A stretch of 64,000 bases of DNA from Planococcus soli (GCF_016881065.1 NZ_WXYN01000011.1:270-64269); one strand, 5' to 3'; shown: positions 40,536 through 50,997, counted from the first letter of the stretch. A program made the numbers and translations. Notes: generated from the letters alone by a model not told the origin.

Positions 40536-40883
40536 ATGGCAGTAAATATCTACGACGACATCAACAAATTGGAAAGCACGTTCCGCTCGACAGACGAGTT
40601 CAAGAAATTGGAAGAGGCTGTTGCTCAAGTGACCTCAGACAACGAAGCAAATGAATTGTTCAAGAGCTTCCGCGATTTGCAGATCTCTCTTCAGCAAAAG
40701 CAGACACAAGGTGAAGAAATCACTGAAGAAGAAATGATGAACGCTCAAAGCACTGCGCAAGCAGCTCAGCAAAACGAAAAAATCCTGGCAATGCTTGAAG
40801 CCGAAATGGGATTGAGCCAAATGATCGAAGAAGTAAATCGCGTCTTGATCAAACCGGTACAATCTTTATACGAAAGCATGTAA
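40536..40883 (+). CDS. yheA: YheA/YmcA family (UPF0342) protein
   Basis: 115 residues. The start is put at ATG 40536 (MAVNIYDDINKLES, the family N-terminus); ATGs at 40527 and 40530 are closer to AGAGGAGA and cannot be excluded. All-helical, glutamine- and glutamate-rich, with the family ends FRDLQISLQQKQTQGEEIT and EEVNRVLIKPVQSLYE. Relatives include YlbF/YmcA, which modulate RNase Y in B. subtilis; YheA itself has no proven job. Operon with yheB. Confidence 0.9.
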   Translation: MAVNIYDDINKLESTFRSTDEFKKLEEAVAQVTSDNEANELFKSFRDLQISLQQKQTQGEEITEEEMMNAQSTAQAAQQNEKILAMLEAEMGLSQMIEEVNRVLIKPVQSLYESM

Positions 40884-40908
40884 TTTTTTCGAAATAAAGG
40901 AATTAAAG

Positions 40909-40971
40909 AGAGGCATCCCGAATATGTAAAGGTGAATGACAATTCATTTTTACGAAGGGGTGTCTTTTTTT
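40909..40971 (+). terminator. Terminator-like hairpin containing the yhaR ribosome site
   Basis: AGAGGCATCCC (about 40911-40916 onward) pairs with GGGGTGTCTTT (40957-40967) with three GU pairs; an inner stem TGAAT/ATTCA extends it. Seven T follow and run directly into ATG 40972. AAGGGGTG in the 3' arm is the only ribosome site for the next gene. Confidence 0.65.
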
Positions 40972-41751
40972 ATGTATGAGACGATTGAATTGACGAAACA
41001 AGGCCGGATTGGCCATTTGGTGCTGAATCGGCCGAAATCGATGAATGCCATGAACGGCTCGATGATGAAAGAATTGGCTGATTGCTTCGAATCTTTGCTG
41101 CAGGACAGCACGGTGCAAGTGTTGATTATCCGTGGTGAAGGACGAGCGTTTTCTGCCGGCGGCGACATCAAGGAAATGATGGATCCGGAGCATCCGATGG
41201 ATATCGAATTGGTTATGAAAGATGTCAGCCGGTTGGCAAAAGCGCTCTACACACTGCCTCAAATCACAATTGCAGCAATTCACGGGGCCTCGGCAGGTTT
41301 GGGTTTCAGCATGGCGCTGGCTTGCGATCATGTTATTGCCGAAGAAAACAGCAAATTGGCCATGAATTTCATCGGCATCGGACTGGTGCCGGATGGCGGC
41401 GGCCATTTCTTCATGAAAGAACGTGTCGGTGTGCCAAAAGCCCAGCAGATTATCTGGGCAGGACAGACCTTAAAAGCGCATGATGCGCTCGCTAAAGGCT
41501 TAATCGAAGAAGTGACGGCAGAAGGGCGCGGCCTCGAACAAGCCGAAGCTTACGCGGCAGAAACGATTGCATCACCTGTAAGTGCCAAGCTGGCATCCAA
41601 GCATATCCTTCATCAACTGAAGATCCATGAATTGGAGCAGGTGTTGGAAATGGAAGCGGCAGCGCAAACAGCGATGCGGAAATCGGCCGATCACTTGGAA
41701 GGCATACAGGCATTTGTCGAGAAGCGCAAACCTGAATTCAAAGGGAATTAA
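40972..41751 (+). CDS. Enoyl-CoA hydratase/isomerase family protein (YhaR-like)
   Basis: 259 residues from ATG 40972 (MYETIELTKQG); an in-frame ATG 40936 has a poor ribosome site. Crotonase fold: oxyanion-hole segments AFSAGGDIKEM and HGASAGLGFSMALACD, and GLVPDGGGHFFM, where the catalytic Glu of true hydratases is replaced by Asp-Gly. It may therefore be an isomerase, thioesterase or other crotonase-type enzyme. Position next to yhaQP matches B. subtilis yhaR. The ribosome site is buried in a hairpin (see preceding entry), so translation may be controlled. Confidence 0.88.
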   Translation: MYETIELTKQGRIGHLVLNRPKSMNAMNGSMMKELADCFESLLQDSTVQVLIIRGEGRAFSAGGDIKEMMDPEHPMDIELVMKDVSRLAKALYTLPQITIAAIHGASAGLGFSMALACDHVIAEENSKLAMNFIGIGLVPDGGGHFFMKERVGVPKAQQIIWAGQTLKAHDALAKGLIEEVTAEGRGLEQAEAYAAETIASPVSAKLASKHILHQLKIHELEQVLEMEAAAQTAMRKSADHLEGIQAFVEKRKPEFKGN

Positions 41752-41788
41752 AAAGCATGGCGGGAAATTTCTCCGCCATGCTTTTTGT
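41750..41788. terminator. Bidirectional terminator
   Basis: 14-bp perfect stem (41750-41763 with 41773-41786); between convergent genes. Confidence 0.92.
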
Positions 41789-41792
41789 GTTG

Positions 41793-41978
41793 TTATGAAT
41801 GGAAAAGCAAAAGTTTGCCGGCAGGTGATGCCAGACGATGCGTTTGTTTAAGCAATTCTTTTTCTTCCAAGATGGCTTGCCCTTTGCCGCGTGCCTCTTC
41901 GTCTGTTTCGGCCGTGAAGGTTTCATCCAATATCTGTTTCCCCGTTTTTTCGAATGCGGTCAGTTTGTAGGTTCTCAT
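41793..41978 (-). CDS. YhzC-like small protein
   Basis: 61 residues, ATG 41978 with AAGGGA upstream. It reads MRTYKLTAFEKTGKQILDE and ends THRLASPAGKLLLFHS, matching my memory of B. subtilis YhzC. Small acidic-basic alpha/beta protein of unknown function. Monocistronic, divergent from the ABC genes. Confidence 0.8.
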   Translation of the reverse strand: MRTYKLTAFEKTGKQILDETFTAETDEEARGKGQAILEEKELLKQTHRLASPAGKLLLFHS

Positions 41979-42105
41979 GGAGATTCAATCCCTTCTGAAT
42001 GGATATTCATTTTAAGTATAAAGGGTTTCTTTTGAAAAGTCCTGCAATTTTTGAAACATTTTGGCAGATGCATCGTAATAAGTAGAAAGAGAGGGGCGAG
42101 CGGAA

Positions 42106-43005
42106 ATGGCATTGCATGTTGAACAGGTAACAAAAAAATTTGGTGATTTTACTGCGGTGGACAATCTTTCCTTGTCGATCGAAGAAGGCGGGATGCACGG
42201 ATTTCTTGGAGCAAATGGCGCCGGCAAGACGACAACGTTCCGAATGATCTTGGGACTGCTGGACCCGACCCACGGGACAGTCCGGTGGAAAGGCAAGCCC
42301 ATTACATATGCAAACAGTCCGGAAATCGGCTATCTGCCGGAAGAGCGCGGCCTTTATCCGAAAATGAAAGTGGAAGAACAGCTGGTGTATTTGGCTCAGT
42401 TGCGCAAGATGTCGAAAGCGGATGCCAAGCGTGAAACGGCTGCCTGGCTGGAGCGCTTTGAAGTGCCGCATTACGGGCAGAAAAAAGTGGAGGAATTGTC
42501 AAAAGGTAATCAGCAAAAAATTCAATTGATTGCATCGCTGTTGCATAAACCCTCACTGCTCATATTGGATGAACCATTTTCTGGGCTCGATCCGGTCAAT
42601 GTGGAAATGCTGAAACGAGCCATTTTGGATTTTCAGAAGCAAGGGGCCACCATCGTCTTTTCCAGCCACCGGATGGATCATGTCGAAGAATTATGCGATG
42701 ACATGAGCATTTTAGACCGCGGCAAAGTAGTGGCCGGCGGTTCAATCAAAAAAGTGAAGCGGTCATTCGGCAACCTGAAAGTCCGCTTGAACATGGACGC
42801 TGACCTCAGCGGTTTGAGTGAGATCTCAGGTGTCGAACATTTTACCAAAACCAAAGACGGCGCCTTGTTCCAGATTGCCGATGAAGACGTGGCACAAGTC
42901 TTGTTGGCTAACGCGATGAATCTCGGGACCCTTCGCCATTTTGCAGTAGAAGAACCTTCTCTGGAAGAAATTTTCATTGCGAAAGTGGAGAAAAATCATG
43001 CATAG
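42106..43005 (+). CDS. ABC transporter ATP-binding protein (YhaQ/NatA-like)
   Basis: 299 residues. Walker A GANGAGKTT, Q-loop region, signature LSKGNQQKI, Walker B LLILDEPFSGLD and the H-loop FSSHRMD, then a C-terminal domain of about 90 residues typical of NatA/YhaQ. The paired permease starts within its last codons. In B. subtilis NatAB exports Na+; YhaQP resembles it, but the substrate is unproven. Confidence 0.92.
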   Translation: MALHVEQVTKKFGDFTAVDNLSLSIEEGGMHGFLGANGAGKTTTFRMILGLLDPTHGTVRWKGKPITYANSPEIGYLPEERGLYPKMKVEEQLVYLAQLRKMSKADAKRETAAWLERFEVPHYGQKKVEELSKGNQQKIQLIASLLHKPSLLILDEPFSGLDPVNVEMLKRAILDFQKQGATIVFSSHRMDHVEELCDDMSILDRGKVVAGGSIKKVKRSFGNLKVRLNMDADLSGLSEISGVEHFTKTKDGALFQIADEDVAQVLLANAMNLGTLRHFAVEEPSLEEIFIAKVEKNHA

Positions 43006-44248
43006 TTTCTGGATTATTTTCAAGCAAGCATTTTTGACTAAGGCAAGAACAAAATCGTTTATTATCACAACACTGGTTGTGGTTGCCTCCTTTTTTCTGT
43101 TGGCGAACATACCGAACATCATTGCTGCTTTTGAAGGCGATGAAGCAGAAGAAAATATGCTGCATGTGTTGGATGAAACTGCAGGGCTTGTGCCGGAACT
43201 TCAAACCCAATTTGATTTGATGGACAGCGGCATTGAAGCTGTACCGACCTACTTGACTGAAGAAGAACTTCAGGAAAGCATTGCAGAAGGGACAATTGAT
43301 GATTATTTGGTGTTAACACAAAATGGACAGCTGGGAGCCCGTTACATTTCAGAATCTGCCAATGAAATGGGAAGCGGCATCGAAATTGAAAATGCGGTTC
43401 AGGCCCTACATACAGAATTAACAGCGGAATCGCTTGGTTTGGATGATAGCCAGGTTGGCCAATTATTTATGCCAATTGAATTTGAGCGGCAGGCCATTTC
43501 CGAATCTTCAAAATCTCAGGAAGAGCTGAGCCAGGCAAGAGGGCTTGTCTATGTGCTCATCATGCTCATCTATGTGGCCGTGATTTACTATCCGAACATG
43601 ATTGCAATGGAAGTGGCAACCGAGAAATCTTCCCGCGTCATGGAGATTCTGATCTCCAGTGTGTCTCCGGTTAAACACATGTTCGCAAAAATATTAGGCA
43701 TTGGCACCTTGGGGATTTTGCAGATGATGATTTTCGGTTTGGCTGGCTATTTTTCCATTCAAACGGCTGGAACGGATCTGACAGAAGGCTTTTTCAGCGT
43801 CATGGGGTTTTCTGAAGTGAAAATCAGTCTATTCCTATTTGCCATCCTCTTTTTCCTATTAGGTTATTTTCTCTATGCGGTGCTGGCAGCATTGCTCGGA
43901 TCTTTGGTCAGCCGGACGGAAGATGTGCAGCAGTTGATGCTGCCGATGATGATTTTGATCATTATCGGATCGCTTATTGCATTTTCCGGAATCTCGATAC
44001 CGGAAGCCGGTTATGTAACGGTATCATCCTTTATTCCGTTTTTTGCCCCGTTAGTGATGTTCCTGCGTGTCGGCATGCTGGATCTGCCGCTGTGGGAACC
44101 GCTATTGTCTATCGGAATCATGCTGGTGACTATTGGCATATTGGGATGGTTCGGTGCACGCGTCTACCGCGGCGGCGTGCTGATGTACGGCTCGTCCCAG
44201 TCGCTGAAGGATATCCGCAAAGCGATCCGATTAGGGAATAATAAGTAG
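42998..44248 (+). CDS. ABC-2 type permease (YhaP/NatB-like)
   Basis: 416 residues from ATG 42998, overlapping the ATPase gene by eight bases, so translation is coupled. One N-terminal helix, a large extracellular loop (residues about 45-175), then six helices with the family motif MIAMEVATEKSSRVMEILI. Ends with a short basic tail. Forms the membrane part of the YhaQP exporter. A weak hairpin (44251-44284) and a stronger terminator (44381) follow. Confidence 0.92.
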   Translation: MHSFWIIFKQAFLTKARTKSFIITTLVVVASFFLLANIPNIIAAFEGDEAEENMLHVLDETAGLVPELQTQFDLMDSGIEAVPTYLTEEELQESIAEGTIDDYLVLTQNGQLGARYISESANEMGSGIEIENAVQALHTELTAESLGLDDSQVGQLFMPIEFERQAISESSKSQEELSQARGLVYVLIMLIYVAVIYYPNMIAMEVATEKSSRVMEILISSVSPVKHMFAKILGIGTLGILQMMIFGLAGYFSIQTAGTDLTEGFFSVMGFSEVKISLFLFAILFFLLGYFLYAVLAALLGSLVSRTEDVQQLMLPMMILIIIGSLIAFSGISIPEAGYVTVSSFIPFFAPLVMFLRVGMLDLPLWEPLLSIGIMLVTIGILGWFGARVYRGGVLMYGSSQSLKDIRKAIRLGNNK

Positions 44249-44380
44249 TTGAGAGTGGGCACCGATATAAGAAACCTACTCTTTTATGGATCACTCGCTT
44301 AGCATCTGTGCATCCGTTAGCCATGCCCAAAGCAGCCAAAGCGATTTATAAAGATGGACTTTTTTGGTAGAACATAAGAG

Positions 44381-44419
44381 AACTGTTTGCAGGAAGTTTC
44401 TTGCAAACAGTTTTTTTTA
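44381..44419 (+). terminator. Terminator after yhaQP
   Basis: AACTGTTTGCA (44381-44391) pairs exactly with 44402-44412; eight T follow. Confidence 0.9.
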
Positions 44420-44474
44420 TGGGATTTCCATGGTAAAATAAGAACAAATATTCGGTCTTTAAAAGGGGTTAATT

Positions 44475-45692
44475 ATGGAATCGATTCGATTTATCCACAC
44501 CGCAGATTTGCATTTGGGAAGTCCATTTATCGGCATGAAGGGCTTGGGGAAAGAACATTGGAAAAAGCTGAAAGACAGCACTTTGGATGCTTTTGATCGG
44601 CTCGTTCAGTATGCGCTTGATGAGAAGCCAGATTTTGTGCTGATTGTCGGAGATATCTACGACGGAGAAGACCGCAGCATCCGAGCACAAGCCCGTTTTC
44701 AGCAGGGTATGCAGCAGCTTTCAGAGCAAAGGATTCCGGTGATACTCAGCTACGGCAACCACGACCACTTGGGCGGCAAGTGGACGCGTTTTGAATTGCC
44801 GAAGAATGTCCATGCGTTTGATGAATCGGTATCCCAGTTCAAATTGGAAACTGCCGGCGGTCCGGTGGTCTTTACCGGTTTCAGCTACAGCAATCGCCAT
44901 GTCAAAGAATCGATGGTTGAACAGTATCCAGCAGCGCAAAGTGCAGAAGGATATCAGATCGGCCTGTTGCACGGCAGCCTGGAAGGCGACTCGACACATG
45001 CCGTTTACGCGCCGTTCAAAAGGGAACAGCTGCTCAGCAAACAGTATGATTATTGGGCGCTGGGCCATATTCATAAACGCCAGGAACTCCATCGAGAGCC
45101 GTCAATTATCTACCCTGGCAATATTCAAGGGCGCCACCGAAAGGAGTCGGGAGCTAAAGGCTTTTACGATGTGACCCTGTCGAAAAAGGAGACTTTCCTG
45201 GAATTCATTCCGACATCAGTCGTCCAATTTGATCAAGTAGCCATTGCCGTCAAGGGAATTCTCCATATGAATGAATTGCTTGATGCTTGCCGAAGTGAGC
45301 TTGGCCGTTTGGGGCAAGCAACAGGGATGGCGATAGTCGACATTGTGTTTACCGAACTGGATGCGGAAAGTTTCCAGCTCTTAGCCGAAATCCCGGAAAG
45401 TGAACTGCTTGAAACGCTGCAAGAATCGATGGATGCACTCGACCATTTTATCTGGATTCAGGGCATAGAGTTTCAGCGGGCAGATAATGAAGCGGAGCTT
45501 TCTCCACTCGGGGCGGCGCTGGTCCAGACAATGGATGACTGGAGCACAGAAGAATGGAAGGCGGTCTTGAAGGATTTATACAGGCATCCGAAAAGCAGCC
45601 GCTTTTTAGAATCTTTGGAGGATCATTCTGTCGCCGATCTTCAGCTGGCAGCCGCCGAAAAAATTCAACGCAGCATGCAGGTAGGAGAGTGA
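44475..45692 (+). CDS. yhaO: YhaO: SbcD-like metallophosphoesterase
   Basis: 405 residues, AAAAGGGG before ATG 44475. Calcineurin-type nuclease motifs in order: HTADLHLGSP, GDIYDGED, YGNHDH, LHGSLEGD and LGHIH. The length and the C-terminal helical part match the DNA-repair exonuclease YhaO. It works with the SbcC-like ATPase YhaN, whose gene starts four bases after this stop. Probable role: processing of DNA ends or hairpins. Confidence 0.93.
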   Translation: MESIRFIHTADLHLGSPFIGMKGLGKEHWKKLKDSTLDAFDRLVQYALDEKPDFVLIVGDIYDGEDRSIRAQARFQQGMQQLSEQRIPVILSYGNHDHLGGKWTRFELPKNVHAFDESVSQFKLETAGGPVVFTGFSYSNRHVKESMVEQYPAAQSAEGYQIGLLHGSLEGDSTHAVYAPFKREQLLSKQYDYWALGHIHKRQELHREPSIIYPGNIQGRHRKESGAKGFYDVTLSKKETFLEFIPTSVVQFDQVAIAVKGILHMNELLDACRSELGRLGQATGMAIVDIVFTELDAESFQLLAEIPESELLETLQESMDALDHFIWIQGIEFQRADNEAELSPLGAALVQTMDDWSTEEWKAVLKDLYRHPKSSRFLESLEDHSVADLQLAAAEKIQRSMQVGE

Positions 45693-45696
45693 CGGA

Positions 45697-48537
45697 ATGA
45701 AAATCGAAAAACTAGTCATTTACGGCTTTGGCAGGCATGAAAATCGGACAATCGATCTGACGGACCAGATGGCGCTGTTTTATGGTCCCAATGAAGCCGG
45801 AAAAACAACTATGCAGCAATTCATCATCCAGATGCTGTTTGGCTTTCCTTCGCGCAACCAAACTCAATTGCGTTATGAGCCGAAAACTGGCGGGAAATAT
45901 GGCGGCCAACTCCATATTTCCGATCCGGTTTATGGAAAACTGGTGGTGGAACGGGTAAAAGGGAAATCTTCCGGAGATGTCACAATCTTTTTCGAAGACG
46001 GCAGAAGAGGATCAGAAACTGAGCTTAAGCAGGTGCTGCGCAATTACGACCGCGCCTCGTTTGAAGCTGTTTTTTCATTTTCCATCCATGAACTGCAGGG
46101 TCTCGAAGGGTTGAGTGAAACAGAGCTGAGCCGCACCCTTCTCGCTTCCGGAACGACCGGCATTGATGCAGTGACACGTCTGGAAAGCCGGCTGGAAAAG
46201 GAAATGGCGGTGCTCTTCAAAAAAAACGGCCGCAATCCGCAAATTAATGTTTTGGCTGATGAACTCCGCGCCATTGAAGGTGAGCTGAAAGAGTACCGGC
46301 AGCGGACCGAGTTATATGGACCCTATCTAGAACGGCTGCGGGAAATTGAACAGCGTTTAACCGCAATTGAAGCTGAAGAAACGGCAACAGACCAAAAACT
46401 GAAACAACTTGGCAAATGGCAGCAGGCGGCACCATTACTGGCTGACAAAAAGACGGTGACAGAGCAGATTAAAGCAATGGGGCCAATTCAATTTCCGGTG
46501 GATGGAAAAAGGCAGATGGACCGGCTGGTGGATAAGCTGTCAGAAACAAAAGCCAGCACGGAGCATTTGCTCAACCAGCAAAACAGTTTGCCTGACTTGG
46601 ATGCTGGAGGATCTGTTTCGGTTTTGGAAAATCTGTTGAACCGTGAATCGGACTGGCATCAATTGCGGCTGCAGCTGGAGCAGAAGTTCAATGAACACGT
46701 AGATCTGTCAGAGGATCGCCAAACCACCTTATCGCTGCTTGGAATGTCCGAACAGCAAGCCTTGAGTGTAGATGTCTCCCTGAGCAATGAAGAGCAATTG
46801 GTAGGCAAGTTGAGGGACTTGGATATGGAAGAAGAGGATCGGCGTTTCCGGCTGCGCAATCTGGAGGAAGAAAAAAACAAACTGGTCCAAACAGAAATGG
46901 AGTTGACCTCATTTCTGGCTGGTGAGCCTTCCGGAAAAGAACGCATGGCTGCGGAACAGTGGCCGGCCATTGCGGCTAAGTTGGCAGAAGCTAAAGCAGC
47001 GTCGAAGTTTCAAACTGCGAACAGTGGAAACAGCCAGCTCGTTAACGCTATCTTGATTGCCATGGGTGTGTTCGTGGCAGCTTATGGATTTATTCAATCA
47101 TTCGTCTTGTTGATGGTGCTGGGGGCTGCAGCAGTCGGAGCAGGCGTCTGGCTGTTCTTGAAAACGCCAAAACCAGCAGAGCTGTCAGCGGAATACGACA
47201 GGACCTTAAAAGAGTACGGTGGAAATGAAAGCAGCTACGACGCGATATCGAAAAAAGTCGCAGAATTTGACCATCATCTGGATGGATTGATGGCTCAGCG
47301 GGATGCCATCAAAAAGAAAATCGCCATCTATTTGGAAGAAAGACCCACTCGTCCTGCAAAAGAAGCGTATCAACAGCTGCTGCTAAAAATTGGCCTTCAG
47401 CCGGAAGCGAGCCGGACAATGGTCTTGGAGCTCTTTGAAAAGCTTCGCAAAGTTCAAAGCACCCATTCACGGCTTGGGCGTATCAATGGTGACATTCGGA
47501 TATTGGAAGAACGGCAGAAAGATTGGCTTGAGAAAGCGGAAGCAGCCTGCGGCAAAGAGTTGGCAATCGGCGAGCTGATGCCGATTTTGCGTACAGTACT
47601 GGCGCAGCGTAAACAGCAGCAGGAGCAATGGATCAAAATAAAAGAGAAAAGAGGCGGCCTGCTTCAGGAGATTGAGCGATTGACTGTTTACCGGAATCAG
47701 CTTGAAAAAGAGCAGCTATCCCTGTTGGAATATGCCCATGCGGAAGATGTCTTTGCTTTTTACCGGACCTCGGATGAGTGGGAGCGAAAACAGCAGTTGG
47801 AAAGGGAGCTTGCACTCGTTGATGGACAACTGGAATCTATTGGAGAGGTTGGCATGCCGGAGAACTGGAAGTTGGATGATGCTGAACTGGCAGTAGAGAA
47901 CTGTCAGCTCCGATTGGCAAAGTGCAAGGCGGAGCGAAATGAGCTGCTGGCTGAACAGGCAGATAAGCAGCAAATGACCCGTTTGTTATTGTCGGATACC
48001 TCTTATGAAGAAAAACTGCAGCAATTCGAAGAGAAGAAAGCGGAGTTTACCGATTTGGCCCGCCAATGGTCCATCAGCAAAGCGATTGTGGAAGCAATTA
48101 ACCAGACGATGGATGAATTGAAAGACAAGAAACTGCCGGCAGTATTAGCCAATGCACAGCTTTATTTCAATCGGTTGACAGGCGGTGCTTATAAGGGGTT
48201 GACCATGAATATGGCTGGCTATTTTGAAGCGGAAAGAAAGGATGGCATCCATTTCCGAATTGCGGAACTCAGCCAGGCGACGAAAGAACAGGCTTATTTG
48301 GCATTAAGGCTGTCTTTAGCCCAATCTATGAAGAACAGCCATCCGTTTCCTGTTATTATGGACGATGCTTTTGTCCATTTTGATCGCAGTCGGCTGCAGC
48401 AAATGATAAACTTAGTGACAGAGCTGCAAAAAGAGCATCAGTTCATTTATTTCACGTGCCACGAAGGCATGCAGGAGGCTTGGCCTAATGCGCAGATCAT
48501 CAAGGTGGCCAATACCGAAAGGAGCGTTCATTCATGA
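45697..48537 (+). CDS. yhaN: YhaN: SbcC/Rad50-like ATPase with membrane segment
   Basis: 946 residues. N-terminal half-ATPase with Walker [11 protein letters not shown], long coiled-coil arms, and C-terminal half with [11 protein letters not shown] (Walker B). The middle (about residues 445-490) contains two hydrophobic helices ([18 protein letters not shown] and the next), so the protein may be tethered to the membrane at the position where SbcC has its zinc hook. This matches YhaN (SbcE) of B. subtilis. It overlaps yhaM by four bases. Confidence 0.93.
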   Translation: MKIEKLVIYGFGRHENRTIDLTDQMALFYGPNEAGKTTMQQFIIQMLFGFPSRNQTQLRYEPKTGGKYGGQLHISDPVYGKLVVERVKGKSSGDVTIFFEDGRRGSETELKQVLRNYDRASFEAVFSFSIHELQGLEGLSETELSRTLLASGTTGIDAVTRLESRLEKEMAVLFKKNGRNPQINVLADELRAIEGELKEYRQRTELYGPYLERLREIEQRLTAIEAEETATDQKLKQLGKWQQAAPLLADKKTVTEQIKAMGPIQFPVDGKRQMDRLVDKLSETKASTEHLLNQQNSLPDLDAGGSVSVLENLLNRESDWHQLRLQLEQKFNEHVDLSEDRQTTLSLLGMSEQQALSVDVSLSNEEQLVGKLRDLDMEEEDRRFRLRNLEEEKNKLVQTEMELTSFLAGEPSGKERMAAEQWPAIAAKLAEAKAASKFQTANSGNSQLVNAILIAMGVFVAAYGFIQSFVLLMVLGAAAVGAGVWLFLKTPKPAELSAEYDRTLKEYGGNESSYDAISKKVAEFDHHLDGLMAQRDAIKKKIAIYLEERPTRPAKEAYQQLLLKIGLQPEASRTMVLELFEKLRKVQSTHSRLGRINGDIRILEERQKDWLEKAEAACGKELAIGELMPILRTVLAQRKQQQEQWIKIKEKRGGLLQEIERLTVYRNQLEKEQLSLLEYAHAEDVFAFYRTSDEWERKQQLERELALVDGQLESIGEVGMPENWKLDDAELAVENCQLRLAKCKAERNELLAEQADKQQMTRLLLSDTSYEEKLQQFEEKKAEFTDLARQWSISKAIVEAINQTMDELKDKKLPAVLANAQLYFNRLTGGAYKGLTMNMAGYFEAERKDGIHFRIAELSQATKEQAYLALRLSLAQSMKNSHPFPVIMDDAFVHFDRSRLQQMINLVTELQKEHQFIYFTCHEGMQEAWPNAQIIKVANTERSVHS

Positions 48538-49472
48538 CTAAAGGAATTACACAGCGTGCAGTTGGAGAGACCGTCGATGAGTTCCTGCTGATCAAGCAGT
48601 CGATCAAGGGCGTCACTACAACTGGAAACCCTTTTATTTCATTGGTATTGCAGGATAAGAGCGGCGATATCGAAGCAAAACTATGGGATACAAAAGACGA
48701 ACAGGAAAAAATATTTGCAGCGGAAACAATTGTCCGTGTTGGCGGGGAAATCCATAACTACAGAGGGAAAAACCAATTGCGCATCAAGAGCATCCGGCCG
48801 GCAAAACCTGAAGAAAATCAATCCATTTCAGACTTGATGCCGTCGTCGGAAAAATCAACGGATGAATTGCTGGAAGAAGTGATGAAATATCTATTTGAAA
48901 TGGAAAATCCGCAAATTCAACGTATTACTCGTTTTATGCTGAAAAAATACCAGCAGGAATTCCTGACATTTCCGGCAGCGACACGCAATCACCATGACTA
49001 CGTTTCCGGTTTGGCGGATCATGTCGTTTCAATGCTGAAGTTGGGCAAGGCGCTTGTTGAAATTTATCCGGGTTTGAACAAGGATTTGCTTTTTGCAGGG
49101 ATCATCCTGCATGACATCGGCAAAGTGATTGAGCTCTCCGGTCCGATTGCGACAACTTACACAGTAGAGGGCAACTTGATCGGCCATATTTCCATCATGG
49201 TGACAGAAGTGGCGAAAGCTGCAGAAGAGTTGGAGATTGAAGGGGAAGAAGTCATGCTGCTGCAGCATATCATCCTTTCTCATCACGGCAAGGAAGAGTG
49301 GGGCAGTCCGAAAAAGCCGATGCTCAAAGAAGCCGAAATCTTGCACTATATCGACAATATTGATGCCAAGATGATGATGCTGGACCGTGTCCTTGGAAAA
49401 ACCAAGGAAGGCGAGTTTTCAGAACGCGTCTTTGCACTGGATAATCGTTCATTCTACAAACCGAAAATTTGA
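48534..49472 (+). CDS. yhaM: YhaM: 3'-5' exoribonuclease
   Basis: 312 residues. N-terminal OB domain (about 10-85, [21 protein letters not shown]) and HD phosphohydrolase domain with [23 protein letters not shown] and [12 protein letters not shown] holding the metal ligands. It trims RNA from the 3' end with Mn2+. Start ATG overlaps the yhaN stop (ATGA). The three genes yhaO-yhaN-yhaM form one operon as in other Bacillales. Confidence 0.95.
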   Translation: MTKGITQRAVGETVDEFLLIKQSIKGVTTTGNPFISLVLQDKSGDIEAKLWDTKDEQEKIFAAETIVRVGGEIHNYRGKNQLRIKSIRPAKPEENQSISDLMPSSEKSTDELLEEVMKYLFEMENPQIQRITRFMLKKYQQEFLTFPAATRNHHDYVSGLADHVVSMLKLGKALVEIYPGLNKDLLFAGIILHDIGKVIELSGPIATTYTVEGNLIGHISIMVTEVAKAAEELEIEGEEVMLLQHIILSHHGKEEWGSPKKPMLKEAEILHYIDNIDAKMMMLDRVLGKTKEGEFSERVFALDNRSFYKPKI

Positions 49473-49473
49473 T

Positions 49474-49511
49474 GAAAACCCCCGCTTCCGAGAAAGGAAG
49501 CGGGGGTTTTC
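49474..49511 (+). terminator. Terminator of the yhaONM operon
   Basis: 16-bp perfect GC-rich stem (49474-49489 with 49496-49511) ending in TTTT. Confidence 0.93.
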
Positions 49512-49548
49512 AGACTGTCGGGAAACTTCTAACAAACCGTGATTTTTC

Positions 49549-49672
49549 GGAGCATATGCAGCGGAAGGCGGCGACTCCAACAGGAACAATGCTCGAGCAA
49601 CTGTGTGCGTAGCGAGGGAAGCGGCAGAAGTCGTGCCCCTGGAACGCGTCCGCCTGAAGCGAAATGAAAGCG
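49549..49672. repeat. Intergenic repeat element of a second family
   Basis: GC-rich non-coding block beginning near GCAGCGGAAGGCGGCGACTC and ending CCGCCTGAAGCGAAATGAAAG. It resembles a dispersed repeat common in Bacillaceae intergenic regions (gGCGGCGACTCC...GGAACGCGTCCGCC). No open frame. Present once in this window, between two terminators. Confidence 0.55.
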
Positions 49673-49694
49673 TGAAGACTTTTTCAACAAGCTG

Positions 49695-49733
49695 AAAACC
49701 CCTTGTTTCCAGCAAAGGAAGCAAGGGGTTTAA
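49695..49733 (-). terminator. Terminator of prsA
   Basis: AAACCCCTTG-x-TTCC pairs with GGAA-x-CAAGGGGTTT; located 12 bases past the prsA stop on the minus strand. Confidence 0.85.
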
Positions 49734-49744
49734 GTCTTTAAGTA

Positions 49745-50641
49745 TTATTCTGCAGGAGCAGCTTCTGGAGCTGGTTGCGGATTCAGAATATCATCCAAAG
49801 CGCCTTCAAGATCTTCATCTTGAATCTCTACATTTGCTTCTTCCATCAATTCAGCAACTTTCGGGAGTAAAGTGGTTTGATCCGCTTTTGAAAGTGCCAA
49901 TTCAGAACGAATATCTTCCTCTTGATCTTCCAGTGCCGGTTGATCTTCCACCTGGCGTGTCTCAAGAACCTGGATAATGTGGAATCCGAATTCAGAAGCT
50001 ACAGGCTCACTGATTTCATCCACTTCAAGGCCATATGCAACTTCTTCGAATTCAGGAACCATCGCTCCTGGTCCGAACCAGTCAAGATTGCCGCCGTTTG
50101 CAGCAGAAGCGGTGTCAGTCGAATTTTCTTCGGCTAATGCAGCAAAGTCGCCGCCCGCATCCAATTCCTCTTTGAGAGAGTTCGCTGTCTCTTCATCAGC
50201 CACAAGAATATGGCGTGCGTTCAACTCAGTACCTTGGCGGTCGTATTGTGCTTGGATTTCTTCGTCTGTTACTTCGACGCCTTCAGTTAATGCTTTTTCC
50301 TGCAATAAATTCAAACGGATGACTTTTTTGTAGCTTTCTTCTGTTTGATTGTTTTGAGTCAGAAACTGATCAAAGCTTTCTCCAAGCTCTTCTTTATTGC
50401 TCTCGAACTCGGCATTTACCTCTTCGTCGGTCACTTCGTAGTTTTCAGCAAGAACTTTTTCGATCATAAGAATTTGTACCGCTTGTTCACCAATCGACGT
50501 TTTCATTTCTTCATAAAGCTCATCTTTTGTTACATCCCCAGCGTCGGAGGTTATGATAACTTCTCCGTCACCATTGTCGCTGCATGCGGCCAAAGCCAGT
50601 ACAGATGCTGCCAAAGTAATTGTTAAAAAAGATTTTTTCAT
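49745..50641 (-). CDS. prsA: Foldase lipoprotein PrsA
   Basis: 298 residues. Lipoprotein signal peptide with lipobox LAAC (Cys20), so it is anchored on the outer face of the membrane. The parvulin prolyl-isomerase domain is complete ([40 protein letters not shown]) between helical chaperone parts. It folds exported proteins at the membrane-wall interface and is usually essential or important for secretion. The acidic C-terminus ([19 protein letters not shown]) is low-complexity. In this region scoC and ecsAB, which also affect exoproteins, are neighbours as in B. subtilis. Confidence 0.96.
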   Translation of the reverse strand: MKKSFLTITLAASVLALAACSDNGDGEVIITSDAGDVTKDELYEEMKTSIGEQAVQILMIEKVLAENYEVTDEEVNAEFESNKEELGESFDQFLTQNNQTEESYKKVIRLNLLQEKALTEGVEVTDEEIQAQYDRQGTELNARHILVADEETANSLKEELDAGGDFAALAEENSTDTASAANGGNLDWFGPGAMVPEFEEVAYGLEVDEISEPVASEFGFHIIQVLETRQVEDQPALEDQEEDIRSELALSKADQTTLLPKVAELMEEANVEIQDEDLEGALDDILNPQPAPEAAPAE

Positions 50642-50720
50642 TGAATTTCGCTCCCAACTTCTTATCTAGATGCAGTAGTTACCAATATTATAAACGTTTT
50701 GACATTTAAAAAGTTCCTAA

Positions 50721-50747
50721 AAAAAGACACTTGCCAAGAGGCAAGTG
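50721..50747 (-). terminator. Terminator of the 61-residue membrane protein gene
   Basis: CACTTGCC-AAGA-GGCAAGTG (50728-50747), T run on the minus strand. Confidence 0.88.
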
Positions 50748-50750
50748 GAT

Positions 50751-50936
50751 TTAAGGTGTAAATTCTACGCCTACATACAACGATACCAGTAATATTGTGA
50801 TTAATATATTTATCGTGCGGAATATTTTTTGATGATTTTCTTCCGGAATTTCCCGAGAAGTGACAAGTGCCAATGTCATCCGGTTGATCTGGAAAAGATA
50901 AAACACGGAGAACATAACAATGAATGCGATAATCAT
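50751..50936 (-). CDS. Small two-helix membrane protein
   Basis: 61 residues, AGGGGAGGAAA before ATG 50936. Helix 1 MIIAFIVMFSVFYLFQI, a charged middle (SREIPEENHQK), helix 2 TINILITILLVSLYVGVEF. Its own terminator follows. I do not recognise the family. It lies between prsA and a DUF3267-like gene, all on the minus strand. Confidence 0.8.
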   Translation of the reverse strand: MIIAFIVMFSVFYLFQINRMTLALVTSREIPEENHQKIFRTINILITILLVSLYVGVEFTP

Positions 50937-50997
50937 GGATTTCCTCCCCTCTGACTTTACTTCCTAGTATAACAAAGACGGGAAGAAAAAACAGGAT

